Shown piece by piece: positions 50,054 through 58,347 of a DNA stretch of 64,000 nt. The stretch spans positions 30,806 to 94,805 of the forward strand of contig NZ_FOSW01000019.1 in the NCBI RefSeq assembly GCF_900114385.1, read 5' to 3'. Below the pieces are notes generated by a model. It worked only from the letters and a program-made list of their open reading frames with translations, did not search any database and was not told the origin of the DNA. Both the position numbers and the translations under genes were made by a program. The stretch comes from Geodermatophilus ruber. Its GTDB lineage: Bacteria > Actinomycetota > Actinomycetes > Mycobacteriales > Geodermatophilaceae. Numbering within the stretch: the first letter of the stretch is position 1; each line of letters begins with the position of its first letter.

Positions 50054-50283
50054 GTGAAGTGGACCCCGATCCGTTCGACCCGGAGCGCCCGGAGCTGGGC
50101 GGCCGACCGGAGCCCGCGGCCGGCGACCCGACCGAGGGCGGGCGGCGGGGCCAGCTCGGTGCGGCGCCCAGCATCACCTCCGACGAGCCGGACGACGCCG
50201 GGGCGGGCTACCCGGTCGGCGGCGGCCGGGTGACCGAGGAGGCGGACGCCCCACCGGTCGCCGACCCGGGGCCGGACGCATGA
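50050..50283 (+). CDS. Small acidic disordered protein between rbfA and nrnA
   Basis: A 77-codon frame that overlaps rbfA at its start (GTGA) and nrnA at its end (ATGA). The product is rich in Asp, Glu, Pro and Gly and has no recognisable domain. The tight overlaps on both sides argue that it is translated; it could instead be only a coupling peptide. I do not recognise a family. Confidence 0.55.
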   Translation: MSEVDPDPFDPERPELGGRPEPAAGDPTEGGRRGQLGAAPSITSDEPDDAGAGYPVGGGRVTEEADAPPVADPGPDA

Positions 50284-51284
50284 CGATCTCCCTCCCGCGA
50301 GACACCGACCGCGGCTCCGCCTCTGCCGCCGCCGTGCTGGCCGAGGCCGCCGACGCGCGGGCCACCGTGGTCCTGTCCGGGCACGTCCAGCCCGACGCCG
50401 ACGCCCTGGGCAGCACGCTGGCCCTCGCCGAGGGGCTGCGCCGGCGCGGCGCGCGGGTGCTGGCAACCTTCCCCGACCCGTTCGTGCTCCCGGCGTCGCT
50501 GGGCTGGCTGCCCGGCGCCGAGGGGCTGGTGCCCTCGGCCACGGTGCCGGCCTCGCCCGACGTCTTCGTCAGCCTGGACGCGGCCTCGCCGGGCCGGCTG
50601 GGGGAGCTGGCCCCGCTGCTGGACCGCGCCGGCATCTCCGTCGTCGTCGACCACCACGCGAGCAACCCCGGCTTCGGCACCGTGCGGGTCGTCGACCCGG
50701 GCGCTCCGGCGACGGTGGCTCTGGTGGCGGACCTGCTCGACGGCCTGGGTGTCGGCCTCGACCGCCGGCTGGCCACCTGCCTGTACGCCGGCCTGGCTGC
50801 CGACACCGGCTCCTTCCGGTTCGGCAACACCCGGCCGGACACCCACGACCTCGCCGCCCGGCTGCTCGCCACCGGCATCGACCACGCGGCGATCAGCCAG
50901 CGGCTGTTCGACACCGCGCCCTTCGGCTGGCTCGGCCTGCTCTCCGTGGCCGCCGGGCGGGCGGTGCTCGAGCCCGACATCGGCGCCGGTCTGGTGTGGA
51001 CCTGGTCCAGCACCGCCGAGGCCGCCGAGCACGGCCTTCCCGGCGAGCAGCTCGAGGCGCTGGTCGACGTCGTCCGCTCCACCCAGGAGGCCGACGTCGC
51101 CTGCGTGCTCAAGGGCCGGGACGACGGCTCCTGGTCGGTGTCGCTGCGCTCGCGAGGGGCGACCGACGTCGCGCGGGTGGCGATGGCCCTGGGCGGTGGT
51201 GGTCACCGCGCCGCGGCCGGGTTCACCTCGACCGCCGATCGCGAGGCGACGGTGGCCGCCATCCGCGCACACCTCGACGGGTGA
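50280..51284 (+). CDS. DHH-family phosphoesterase (NrnA-like)
   Basis: Predicted oligoribonuclease/pAp phosphatase of 334 residues, next to rbfA as in other actinobacteria. DHH motifs: SGHVQPDADALGSTLALAEG, VSLDAASPGRLG, SVVVDHHASNPGFG and YAGLAADTGSFRFGNT. The DHHA1 C-terminal domain has the GGGGHRAAAGF nucleotide-binding loop. All metal-binding aspartates and the DHH triad are present. Whether it acts on nanoRNA, pAp or c-di-AMP products cannot be told. Confidence 0.88.
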   Translation: MTISLPRDTDRGSASAAAVLAEAADARATVVLSGHVQPDADALGSTLALAEGLRRRGARVLATFPDPFVLPASLGWLPGAEGLVPSATVPASPDVFVSLDAASPGRLGELAPLLDRAGISVVVDHHASNPGFGTVRVVDPGAPATVALVADLLDGLGVGLDRRLATCLYAGLAADTGSFRFGNTRPDTHDLAARLLATGIDHAAISQRLFDTAPFGWLGLLSVAAGRAVLEPDIGAGLVWTWSSTAEAAEHGLPGEQLEALVDVVRSTQEADVACVLKGRDDGSWSVSLRSRGATDVARVAMALGGGGHRAAAGFTSTADREATVAAIRAHLDG

Positions 51285-52600
51285 TGTCGCCGAGTACCCC
51301 CGGACAGGCCCCCGGGGTGCTCGCGCTCGCCGCGCCGGCGCTGGTGGTGCTGGCCGCCGAGCCGCTCTACCTGCTGGTCGACACCGCGGTCGTCGGCAAC
51401 CTGGGCACGGTCGCGCTCGGCGGGCTCGCCGTCGGCGGTGGGCTGCTGGCCTGGGCCGCCGCCCTGCTCAACTTCCTCGCCTACGGCACCACTGTCCGTG
51501 CCGCGCGCCGGGCCGGGGCCGGTGACCGGGCCGGCGCGGTCGCCGAGGGGGTCCAGGCCACCTGGCTGGCCCTCGCGCTCGGTCTCGTCGTCCTCGCCGT
51601 CTTCCAGCTGCTGGCCGGCCCCCTGACCCGGCTGCTCGCCGGCGGGGCAGGACCGGTCGCCGAGGCGGGGGAGACGTGGCTGCGCATCGCCTCCTTCGGG
51701 GCGCCCCTGCTGCTGGTCTCGCTGGCCGGCAACGGTTGGCTGCGCGGGGTGCAGGAGCTGCGCCGGCCCATGCGCTACGTGCTCGCCGGCAGCCTGCTGA
51801 GCCTCCTCCTGTGCCCCCTGCTCGTGTACCCGGCCGGCCTGGGCCTGGCCGGCTCGGCGGTGGCCAACGTGGCCGGGCAGGCCCTGTCGGCCGCCCTGTT
51901 CGTCCGTGCCCTCGGCCGCGAGGGCCTGCCGTGGCGGCCGCGGCCCGCGGCGCTGCGCGCCCAGCTGGTCATCGGCCGCGACCTGCTCGTGCGGGCGGCC
52001 GTGCTCCAGATCGCCTTCCTCGTCGCGACCGGCGTCGCGGCCCGCGCCGGCACCGCCGAGCTCGGCGCCCACCAGATCGGCATCCAGCTGTTCTTCTTCC
52101 TGGCGCTGGTGCTCGACGCCTACGCGATCGCGGCGCAGACGATGGTCGGGCAGGCGCTCGGCGCCGGCCGGCCCGACGACGCCCGCGTCACCGCCCGCCG
52201 GGTCACGCTGTGGGGGCTGGCCACCGGCTCACTCGTGGCCGTGCTGCTGCTCGCGCTGCGCCCGGTGCTGCCGCCGCTGTTCACCGACGACCCCGCGGTG
52301 CTGGCGCAGGCCGACGTCGTCTGGTGGTTCCTCGCTGCTGTCCAGCCGCTGGCCGGGGTGGTGTTCGCCCTCGACGGCGTGCTCATGGGGGCCGGTGACG
52401 TCGGCTACCTGCGCACGATCACCATCGGCTCGGCCCTCCTCGGCTTCCTGCCCCTCTCCCTGCTGGCGGTGCCGCTGGGCTGGGGGCTCGCCGGCGTGTG
52501 GACCGGGCTGGCGCTCTTCATCGCGCTGCGGCTGGTCGCCGTCCTCGTCCGGGTGGCGGGCGACCGCTGGCTGAGGGCACCTGAGACGGTGACGGCATGA
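51284..52600 (+). CDS. MATE-family efflux transporter (DinF-like)
   Basis: A 438-residue membrane protein with about twelve segments in two similar halves. The start overlaps the nrnA stop (TGATG). Half 1 carries APALVVLAAEPLYLLVDTAV and GNLGTVALGGLAVGG. Half 2 carries GIQLFFFLALVLDAYAIAAQ and VGQALGAGRPDDA. It belongs to the DinF-like MATE group that occurs beside rbfA/truB in actinobacteria. Substrate unknown. Its stop overlaps truB by ATGA. Confidence 0.9.
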   Translation: MSPSTPGQAPGVLALAAPALVVLAAEPLYLLVDTAVVGNLGTVALGGLAVGGGLLAWAAALLNFLAYGTTVRAARRAGAGDRAGAVAEGVQATWLALALGLVVLAVFQLLAGPLTRLLAGGAGPVAEAGETWLRIASFGAPLLLVSLAGNGWLRGVQELRRPMRYVLAGSLLSLLLCPLLVYPAGLGLAGSAVANVAGQALSAALFVRALGREGLPWRPRPAALRAQLVIGRDLLVRAAVLQIAFLVATGVAARAGTAELGAHQIGIQLFFFLALVLDAYAIAAQTMVGQALGAGRPDDARVTARRVTLWGLATGSLVAVLLLALRPVLPPLFTDDPAVLAQADVVWWFLAAVQPLAGVVFALDGVLMGAGDVGYLRTITIGSALLGFLPLSLLAVPLGWGLAGVWTGLALFIALRLVAVLVRVAGDRWLRAPETVTA

Positions 52601-53517
52601 ACGCGCGCCGCCGTCCCGACGCCGACGTCCCCCCGGGTCTCCTGCTGGTCGACAAGCCGGGCGGGATGACCTCGCACGACGTCGTCGCGCGGGCCCGGCG
52701 GGCCCTGTCGGTCCGCCGGGTCGGGCACGCCGGCACCCTCGACCCGATGGCCACCGGGCTGCTGGTCCTCGGCGTCGGCACCGCCACCCGGCTGCTGGGC
52801 CACGTCGGCGGGCACGACAAGACCTACGAGGCCACCCTCCGCCTGGGCCAGGCGACGGTGACCGACGACCGCGAGGGCGAGGTGCTCGCCACGGCCTCCA
52901 CCGCGCACCTCGACGACGCCGCGATCGCCGCGGCCCTCACCGAGCAGACCGGCCCGCTGCAGCAGGTGCCCTCCTCGGTGAGCGCGGTCAAGGTCGGCGG
53001 GCGTCGCTCCTACGACCGGGTGCGCGCCGGCGAGGAGGTGGTGCTCGAGCCGCGGTCGGTCACCGTCCACCGGCTCGACGTCCACCGCATCACCCGGCCC
53101 ACCCCCCACCTGGTCGACGTCGACGTGACCGTCGCCTGCAGCGCCGGCACCTACATCCGCGCGATCGCCCGCGACGCCGGCGCCGCCCTCGGTGTCGGCG
53201 GCCACCTCACCGCCCTGCGCCGCACCGTCTCCGGCCCGTTCTCCGTCGGCCACGCGGCCCCGGTCGAGGAGGCGGCGGCCGCGCTGACCGGAGAGGGGGG
53301 ACCAGGGTTCCTGCCGCTGACCGAGGGCGCCCGCGCCGTCTTCCCGGAGCGCCTCCTCACCCCGGAGGAGGCTGTGGCGCTGTCCTACGGGCAGCGGATC
53401 GCGGCCACCGGCACCGCCGGGCTGCACGCGGCGGTGGACGGCGAGGGCCGGCTGGTCGCCCTGGTGGAGGACGCCGGGCGCACCGCCCGCGTCAACGTGG
53501 GCTTCCCGCCCGCCTGA
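52597..53517 (+). CDS. truB: tRNA pseudouridine55 synthase
   Basis: Makes pseudouridine 55 in the tRNA T-arm. 306 residues. N-terminal LLLVDKPGGMTSHDVVARAR, catalytic Asp in GHAGTLDPMATGLL (near residue 49), then TYEATLRLGQATVTDDREG and VPSSVSAVKVGGRRSYDRVR. The C-terminal actinobacterial extension replaces the PUA-like region. Starts at ATG 52597 coupled to the MATE gene. Confidence 0.96.
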   Translation: MNARRRPDADVPPGLLLVDKPGGMTSHDVVARARRALSVRRVGHAGTLDPMATGLLVLGVGTATRLLGHVGGHDKTYEATLRLGQATVTDDREGEVLATASTAHLDDAAIAAALTEQTGPLQQVPSSVSAVKVGGRRSYDRVRAGEEVVLEPRSVTVHRLDVHRITRPTPHLVDVDVTVACSAGTYIRAIARDAGAALGVGGHLTALRRTVSGPFSVGHAAPVEEAAAALTGEGGPGFLPLTEGARAVFPERLLTPEEAVALSYGQRIAATGTAGLHAAVDGEGRLVALVEDAGRTARVNVGFPPA

Positions 53518-53521
53518 TCGC

Positions 53522-54379
53522 GTGGCAGCCTCCCGGACCGTGAGCGACCTCGACCGCCGGCTGGCCGATCTCGACGCGCTGCTCGCCCCCCTGCCCGGGG
53601 TGCTGGTCGCCTTCTCCGGTGGCGTGGACTCCGGGATGCTGCTCGCCGCGGCGGTCCGGCTCCTCGGCCCCTCCCGGGTGGTCGCCGCCACCGCCGTCTC
53701 GCCGAGCCTGCCCGCGACCGAGCGCGCCGGCGCCGCCGCCTTCGCCGCGTCGCTGGGCGTGCGGCACGAGCAGCCGCGGACCGACGAGCTGTCCCGCCCC
53801 GGCTACCGCGCCAACGGCGGCGACCGCTGCGCCTTCTGCAAGACCGAGCTGATCGACGTCCTCACCCCGCTGGCTGCCGGTCTCGGCCTCGCCGACGTCG
53901 TCACCGGCACCAACGCCGACGACCTGCGGGCCGGGTTCCGGCCCGGTATCCGGGCGGCGGCCGAGCGCGGCGCGTGGGCGCCGCTGGCCCGGGCCGGCCT
54001 GACCAAGGACGACGTCCGGGCGGCCGCCCGCCGCTGGGGGCTGCCCCTGGCCGACAAACCGGCCGCCGCGTGCCTGGCCAGCCGGATCGCCTACGGCGTC
54101 CCCGTCACCGCCGAGGCTCTCGCCCGGGTGGAGCGGGCGGAGGCGACGCTCCGGGCGGCCCTGGCCGCGGCCGGGGTGGCCGTCAGCAACCTGCGCGTGC
54201 GCGACCTGGGCGGCCACACCGCGCGGGTGGAGGTCGACGCCGCCGCCGTCCCCGCGCTCACCGCCCGCCCCGACGTGCTCGCGGCGGTGCGCGGCTTCGA
54301 CCGGGTGGAGGTCGACCCGCGGGGTTTCCGCTCCGGGTCGATGAACGAGCTGCTGCCCTATCCGGTGCGCTACCGCTGA
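53522..54379 (+). CDS. larE: ATP-dependent sacrificial sulfur transferase LarE
   Basis: Part of nickel-pincer cofactor synthesis for lactate racemase-type enzymes. The 285-residue product has a PP-loop VAFSGGVDSGMLLAAAV near residue 28 and the LarE pattern RCAFCKTELIDVL and TGTNADDL. A cysteine lies in KPAAACLASRIAYG, where the sulfur-donating Cys of single-Cys LarE is found. The gene converges with larB and overlaps it by 10 bases. No larA or larC is seen in this window. Confidence 0.88.
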   Translation: MAASRTVSDLDRRLADLDALLAPLPGVLVAFSGGVDSGMLLAAAVRLLGPSRVVAATAVSPSLPATERAGAAAFAASLGVRHEQPRTDELSRPGYRANGGDRCAFCKTELIDVLTPLAAGLGLADVVTGTNADDLRAGFRPGIRAAAERGAWAPLARAGLTKDDVRAAARRWGLPLADKPAAACLASRIAYGVPVTAEALARVERAEATLRAALAAAGVAVSNLRVRDLGGHTARVEVDAAAVPALTARPDVLAAVRGFDRVEVDPRGFRSGSMNELLPYPVRYR

Positions 54380-55047
54380 ACGGAGCGCACGATCCGGGCC
54401 GCCGCCACGCCTGCCCCGAAGCCGTTGTCGATGTTGACGACCAGCACGCCCGGCGCGCAGGCGGTGAGCATGGTCAGCAGCGCGGCCAGCCCGTCGAAGG
54501 CCGCCCCGTAGCCCACCGACGTCGGCACGGCGACCACCAGCCGGTCGGTCAGGCCGGCCACCACGCTGGGGAGGGCGCCGTCCATGCCGGCGACCACGAC
54601 CACCGCGTCCGCCGCGGCCAGGTCGGGGGCGACCGCGAGCACCCGGTGCACGCCGGCCACCCCGACGTCGTCCACCCGTCGGCAGCCGACGCCGCAGGCG
54701 GCCAGCGTGGCGGCGACCTCGGCAGCCACCGGCCCGTCCGAGGTGCCGGCCGTGAGCACCAGCACCGTCCCGACCGGGTCGGGCGGCGTGCCCACGAGCA
54801 CGCACCGGGCCTCCTCGTCGACGACGGCGCCGGGCCAGCGCGCCCGCGCGGCGGCCGCGGTCGGGGCGTCGACCCGGGTGGCCCAGGCGAAGCCGCCACC
54901 GTCGGCCTCCAGCAGCGCGGCCAGGCAGGCGACCGTCTGGTCCGGTGTCTTCCCGGCCGCGTAGACGACCTCGGGTGTACCGGTCCGGGCGGCGCGGTCG
55001 ACGTCGAGCCGGGCGAAGCCGAGATCGACCGTGCGGGGGGCATCCAC
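54370..55047 (-). CDS. larB: Nickel-pincer cofactor biosynthesis protein LarB
   Basis: Carboxylates and hydrolyses NaAD in pincer cofactor synthesis; its C-terminal half resembles AIR carboxylase PurE. The 225-residue product begins MDAPRTVDLGFARLDVDRAA. It contains VLTAGTSDGPVAAEVAATL, then VAGMDGALPSVVAGL and VPTSVGYGAAFDGLAALLTM, the LarB/PurE-like core. It ends NIDNGFGAGVAAARI. It converges with larE. Confidence 0.88.
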   Translation of the reverse strand: MDAPRTVDLGFARLDVDRAARTGTPEVVYAAGKTPDQTVACLAALLEADGGGFAWATRVDAPTAAAARARWPGAVVDEEARCVLVGTPPDPVGTVLVLTAGTSDGPVAAEVAATLAACGVGCRRVDDVGVAGVHRVLAVAPDLAAADAVVVVAGMDGALPSVVAGLTDRLVVAVPTSVGYGAAFDGLAALLTMLTACAPGVLVVNIDNGFGAGVAAARIVRSVQR

Positions 55048-55097
55048 GCCGCCAGCATGCGGGATTGACCGCTCACCGGTGCGGGAAGGGGATGCCC

Positions 55098-55454
55098 ATG
55101 AGCGTCGTGAAGATCAACGTGATCACCGTGCCCCCGGACAGGCAGGCCCGGTTCGAGGAGCGGTTCCGCGGACGGGCGGGGGCGGTGGAGAACACTCCCG
55201 GTTTCGAGTGGTTCGAGCTGCTGCGGCCCCAGGAGGGCACCGACCAGTACCTCGTCTACACCCGGTGGAGCAGCGAGGCGGCCTACCAGGCGTGGCAGTC
55301 CAGCCAGGACTTCGACCGCGCCCACTCCGGCGGCGGGGACAGCCTGGCGCCGGCGGCGGCGCAGTCCAGCCACCTGTGGAGCTACGAGGTCCTCGAGTCC
55401 GCCGGGCCGAGGCCCGCCCAGGAGGAGAGGCCCGCTCAGAAGAGCCAGGCCTGA
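55098..55454 (+). CDS. Antibiotic biosynthesis monooxygenase (ABM) domain protein
   Basis: A 118-residue ABM/heme-degrading-monooxygenase-like protein. ATG 55098 has GGAAGGGG six bases upstream; ATG 55092 is too close to that site. The fold is INVITVPPDRQARFEERFRG, PGFEWFELLRPQEGTDQYLV and TRWSSEAAYQAWQSSQDF. The last ~20 residues are low-complexity. The strong W/F pattern resembles HmoA/IsdG-type proteins, but heme degradation is only a possibility. Confidence 0.85.
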   Translation: MSVVKINVITVPPDRQARFEERFRGRAGAVENTPGFEWFELLRPQEGTDQYLVYTRWSSEAAYQAWQSSQDFDRAHSGGGDSLAPAAAQSSHLWSYEVLESAGPRPAQEERPAQKSQA

Positions 55455-55460
55455 GCGCAC

Positions 55461-55493
55461 GCGGGGGACCGACGGGAGCCGTCGGCCCCCCGC
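55461..55493 (+). terminator. Terminator hairpin after the ABM gene
   Basis: GCGGGGG-ACCGACGG (55461-55475) pairs with CCGTCGG-CCCCCCGC (55479-55493) around a GAG loop, just after the stop. Confidence 0.75.
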
Positions 55494-55506
55494 GATGGCG
55501 CGGGGC

Positions 55507-55512
55507 TAGGGT
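55507..55512 (+). promoter_or_regulatory. Candidate -10 of the ilvE promoter
   Basis: TAGGGT lies 61 bases before the ilvE ATG, downstream of the preceding terminator. A -35 is not clear. Confidence 0.35.
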
Positions 55513-55573
55513 GAGCGGGCCGTCGGCAGCCGCCGGACGGCTCGAACACGCACGCCGCAGGGTGGGACGACCT

Positions 55574-56713
55574 ATGACCGACACGCTCGCCGACAGCCGC
55601 ATCTCCTCCCGGATGTTCGCCGAGAGCGTGCCGGTGGTCGTGGAGGACGTGCGGCGGCGCCCGGCGGCCGAGCGCAACGAGCTGTTGGCCGACCCGGGCT
55701 TCGGCCGGTACTTCTCCGACTCGATGTTCGTCGCCCGCTGGCAGGCCGGGAGGGGCTGGTACGACGCCCGGCTGACCGCCTACGCCCCGCTCCAGATCGA
55801 CCCGGCGACCGCCGCGCTGCACTACGCCCAGTCGATCTTCGAGGGGCTGAAGGCCTACGCCCAGCCCGACGGCAGCGTCGCCACCTTCCGCCCCGAGACC
55901 AACGCCGCCCGCTTCGCCCGCGGCGCCAAGCGGCTGGCGATGCCGCCGGTGCCCGAGGAGGCCTTCGTGGCCGCCGTCGACGCCCTCGTGAACGCCGACC
56001 GCGAGTGGGTGCCGACCGGCCCCGACCAGACGCTCTACATCCGGCCCTACCAGCTGGCCTCCGAGCCCTTCCTCGGCGTCCGGCCGGCGCACGAGTACCT
56101 GTTCCTGGTCATCGCCAGCCCGGCCGGTGCCTACTTCCCCCGGGGCGTCCACCCGGTGTCGGTCTACCTCTCCGAGGACTACATCCGCGCCGCTCCGGGC
56201 GGCACCGGGGACGTGAAGTGCGCCGGCAACTACGCGGCCAGCCTCCTGGCCCAGGAGCAGGCGATCGAGGCCGGCTGCGACCAGGTGGTCTGGCTGGACG
56301 CGGTGGAGAAGCGCTATGTCGAGGAGATGGGCGGGATGAACCTGTTCTTCGTCCTCGGCGAGGGTGCCGACGCCGAGGTGGTCACCCCCGAGCTGACCGG
56401 CACCCTGTTGCCGGGCATCACCCGGGAGTCGCTGATCACCGTCGCCCGCGAGATGGGTCACCGGGTCACCGAGCGCCGGTTCAGCGTCGACGAGTGGCGG
56501 GCCGGCGTCGCCGACGGCACCGTCACCGAGACCTTCGCCTGCGGCACCGCCGCGGTCATCACCCCCGTCGGCGAGGTGAAGGCGCGCACCGGCGACTTCA
56601 CCGTCGGCGACGGCAAGCCGGGGCCGCTGACCATGCGCCTGCGCGAGCACCTGCTCGACATCCAGCACGGGCGCGTGGCCGACACGCACGGCTGGCTCCA
56701 CAAGGTCGCCTGA
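55574..56713 (+). CDS. ilvE: Branched-chain amino acid aminotransferase
   Basis: PLP enzyme for the last step of Val, Leu and Ile synthesis and the first step of their breakdown. ATG 55574 gives 379 residues. Class IV fold features are QIDPATAALHYAQSIFEGLK, RPETNAARFARGAKRLAMPP, the PLP lysine in GGTGDVKCAGNYAAS (near 216), EEMGGMNLFFV and ETFACGTAAVITPVG. All are typical of the actinobacterial IlvE type. Confidence 0.95.
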   Translation: MTDTLADSRISSRMFAESVPVVVEDVRRRPAAERNELLADPGFGRYFSDSMFVARWQAGRGWYDARLTAYAPLQIDPATAALHYAQSIFEGLKAYAQPDGSVATFRPETNAARFARGAKRLAMPPVPEEAFVAAVDALVNADREWVPTGPDQTLYIRPYQLASEPFLGVRPAHEYLFLVIASPAGAYFPRGVHPVSVYLSEDYIRAAPGGTGDVKCAGNYAASLLAQEQAIEAGCDQVVWLDAVEKRYVEEMGGMNLFFVLGEGADAEVVTPELTGTLLPGITRESLITVAREMGHRVTERRFSVDEWRAGVADGTVTETFACGTAAVITPVGEVKARTGDFTVGDGKPGPLTMRLREHLLDIQHGRVADTHGWLHKVA

Positions 56714-56720
56714 GTCCAAC

Positions 56721-57692
56721 GTGCTCCGGTGGAGAGGGCTGGAGGCCACCCCGGGTGACCTCGGCCGCACGGTGGTCACCGTCGGGATGTACGACGGCGT
56801 GCACCGCGGTCACCAGCAGCTGATCGGTGCAGCGGTCGCGCGGGCCCGGGCGATGGACCGGCCGTGCCTGCTGCTCACCTTCGACCCGCACCCGTCGGAG
56901 GTGGTCCGTCCCGGCTCCCACCCGGCGATCCTCACCTCGCTGGACCGCAAGGCCGAGCTGGTCGCCGGGCTGGGGGTCGACGCGATGTGCGTGCTGCCGT
57001 TCACGCCCGAGTTCATGCGCCTGTCACCGGAGACCTTCACCCACACCGTGCTCGTCGAGCACCTGCACGCGGCCTCGGTGGTGGTGGGCGAGAACTTCAC
57101 CTACGGGCACCGTGCGGCCGGCGACGTCGCCCGGCTCACCCAGGAGGGACGGCGTTTCGGCTTCACGGTCGAGGGCGTCCCGCTGGCCGGCGACTCGTCG
57201 GAGGACGGTGAGATCACCATCTCCTCGACCTACATCCGGGCCTGCGTCGCCGCGGGGGACATGGTGTCCGCGGCTCGGGCGCTGGGCCGGCCGCACCGCA
57301 TCGAGGGGGTCGTGGTCCGCGGCGACCGCCGCGGCCGGGAGCTGGGCTACCCGACGGCGAACGTGGAGTCCCCGCCGTTCACGGCCATCCCCGCCGACGG
57401 CGTCTACGCCGGGTCGCTGGTCATCCGCGACCTCCGCACGGGCACCACCGTCAGCTCCGCGCCAGCCGCCATCTCCGTGGGCACCAACCCCACGTTCCAG
57501 GGCAGCCGACGCACCGTGGAGGCCTACCTGCTCGACTTCGACGGCGATCTCTACGGCGAGCACGTCGGCGTGGAGTTCGTCCAGCGGCTGCGCCCCATGG
57601 CCGCCTTCGCCGACGTCGCGGGCCTGGTCGCGGCGATGGACCGGGACGTCGCCCGGACCCGCGCGGTGCTGGGCCTGCCGCCCTCTGTCTGA
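56721..57692 (+). CDS. ribF: Bifunctional riboflavin kinase/FMN adenylyltransferase
   Basis: Makes FMN and FAD. GTG 56721 gives 323 residues. The N-terminal adenylyltransferase domain has VTVGMYDGVHRGHQQLIGAA (with Met for the usual Phe), LTFDPHPSEVVRP and ISSTYIRACV. The C-terminal flavokinase domain has GRELGYPTANV and AISVGTNPTFQGSRRTVEAY. Eight bases after ilvE and before rpsO; the truB-ribF-rpsO linkage is interrupted here by the lar, ABM and ilvE genes. Confidence 0.95.
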   Translation: MLRWRGLEATPGDLGRTVVTVGMYDGVHRGHQQLIGAAVARARAMDRPCLLLTFDPHPSEVVRPGSHPAILTSLDRKAELVAGLGVDAMCVLPFTPEFMRLSPETFTHTVLVEHLHAASVVVGENFTYGHRAAGDVARLTQEGRRFGFTVEGVPLAGDSSEDGEITISSTYIRACVAAGDMVSAARALGRPHRIEGVVVRGDRRGRELGYPTANVESPPFTAIPADGVYAGSLVIRDLRTGTTVSSAPAAISVGTNPTFQGSRRTVEAYLLDFDGDLYGEHVGVEFVQRLRPMAAFADVAGLVAAMDRDVARTRAVLGLPPSV

Positions 57693-57778
57693 GGAGCCCA
57701 CCCGCTTCCCGCGGAGGGGGCGCGCCGACGCGCTGGTAGCCTGGGCAATTGTCGGGATTTCCGACAGGTGTGACAGCT

Positions 57779-57802
57779 GCCCCCGTGACCCAGACCGGGG
57801 GC
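57779..57802 (+). promoter_or_regulatory. Leader hairpin before rpsO
   Basis: Stem GCCCCC/GGGGGC with a 12-base loop, 28 bases before the S15 start. It may be a leader structure; S15 regulates its own mRNA in several bacteria, but this element is not a recognised version. Confidence 0.35.
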
Positions 57803-57830
57803 CACACGTGACCTGCCCAGGAGGCCGTTC

Positions 57831-58100
57831 ATGGCGCTCGACAGCACGACGAAGCAGCAGATCATGACCGAGTACGCGACGGTCGAGAAGGACACGGGTT
57901 CGCCCGAGGTGCAGGTCGCGATGCTGACCCGCCGGATCAGCGACCTCACCGAGCACCTCAAGCAGCACAAGCACGATCACCACAGCCGGCGGGGCCTGCT
58001 CCTGCTGGTCGGCCGGCGTCGCCGGCTGCTGAACTACCTGGCCAAGACCGACATCAACCGGTACCGCTCCCTCATCGAGCGGCTCGGTCTGCGCCGATAG
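57831..58100 (+). CDS. rpsO: 30S ribosomal protein S15
   Basis: Binds 16S rRNA early in assembly. 89 residues from ATG 57831 with AGGAGG upstream. Canonical segments are [35 protein letters not shown] and [20 protein letters not shown]. Followed by a terminator and then pnp, the common bacterial pairing. Confidence 0.97.
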   Translation: MALDSTTKQQIMTEYATVEKDTGSPEVQVAMLTRRISDLTEHLKQHKHDHHSRRGLLLLVGRRRRLLNYLAKTDINRYRSLIERLGLRR

Positions 58101-58106
58101 CACGAC

Positions 58107-58137
58107 GAGGGGACCGTTCCACCGGGACGGTCCCCTC
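58107..58137 (+). terminator. Terminator between rpsO and pnp
   Basis: GAGGGGACCGTTCC pairs with GGGACGGTCCCCTC (one G-T pair) around a 3-base loop, and flanking CACGA/TCGTG extends it. It is followed by TCTCTCGTG. Confidence 0.75.
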
Positions 58138-58347
58138 TCTCGTGCGGCATCCGCCGCCCGAGACCCACGGCATTCTGTGCCGGGCCCCGACGCGGGCCGG
58201 TCCTCGGTAGTGGCCCCCGGGCATGCTCTTCCCCTCCGCGGGGAACGTTCTCCCGAGGGCTTCGATCGAAGACCGGTCACCCCGGGCGCAGTCGGCGCAG
58301 AGCGCCACAAGAGGACGTCGCCGCATGCGACGTAGGAAGAGGACACA
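58138..58347 (+). promoter_or_regulatory. 5' leader region of pnp
   Basis: A 210-base stretch without a gene. It contains a small hairpin ACGTCGC/GCGACGT (58315-58333) directly before the AGGAAGAGGA ribosome-binding region. In other bacteria PNPase autoregulates through a leader stem; whether this hairpin does so is inference. Confidence 0.4.
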
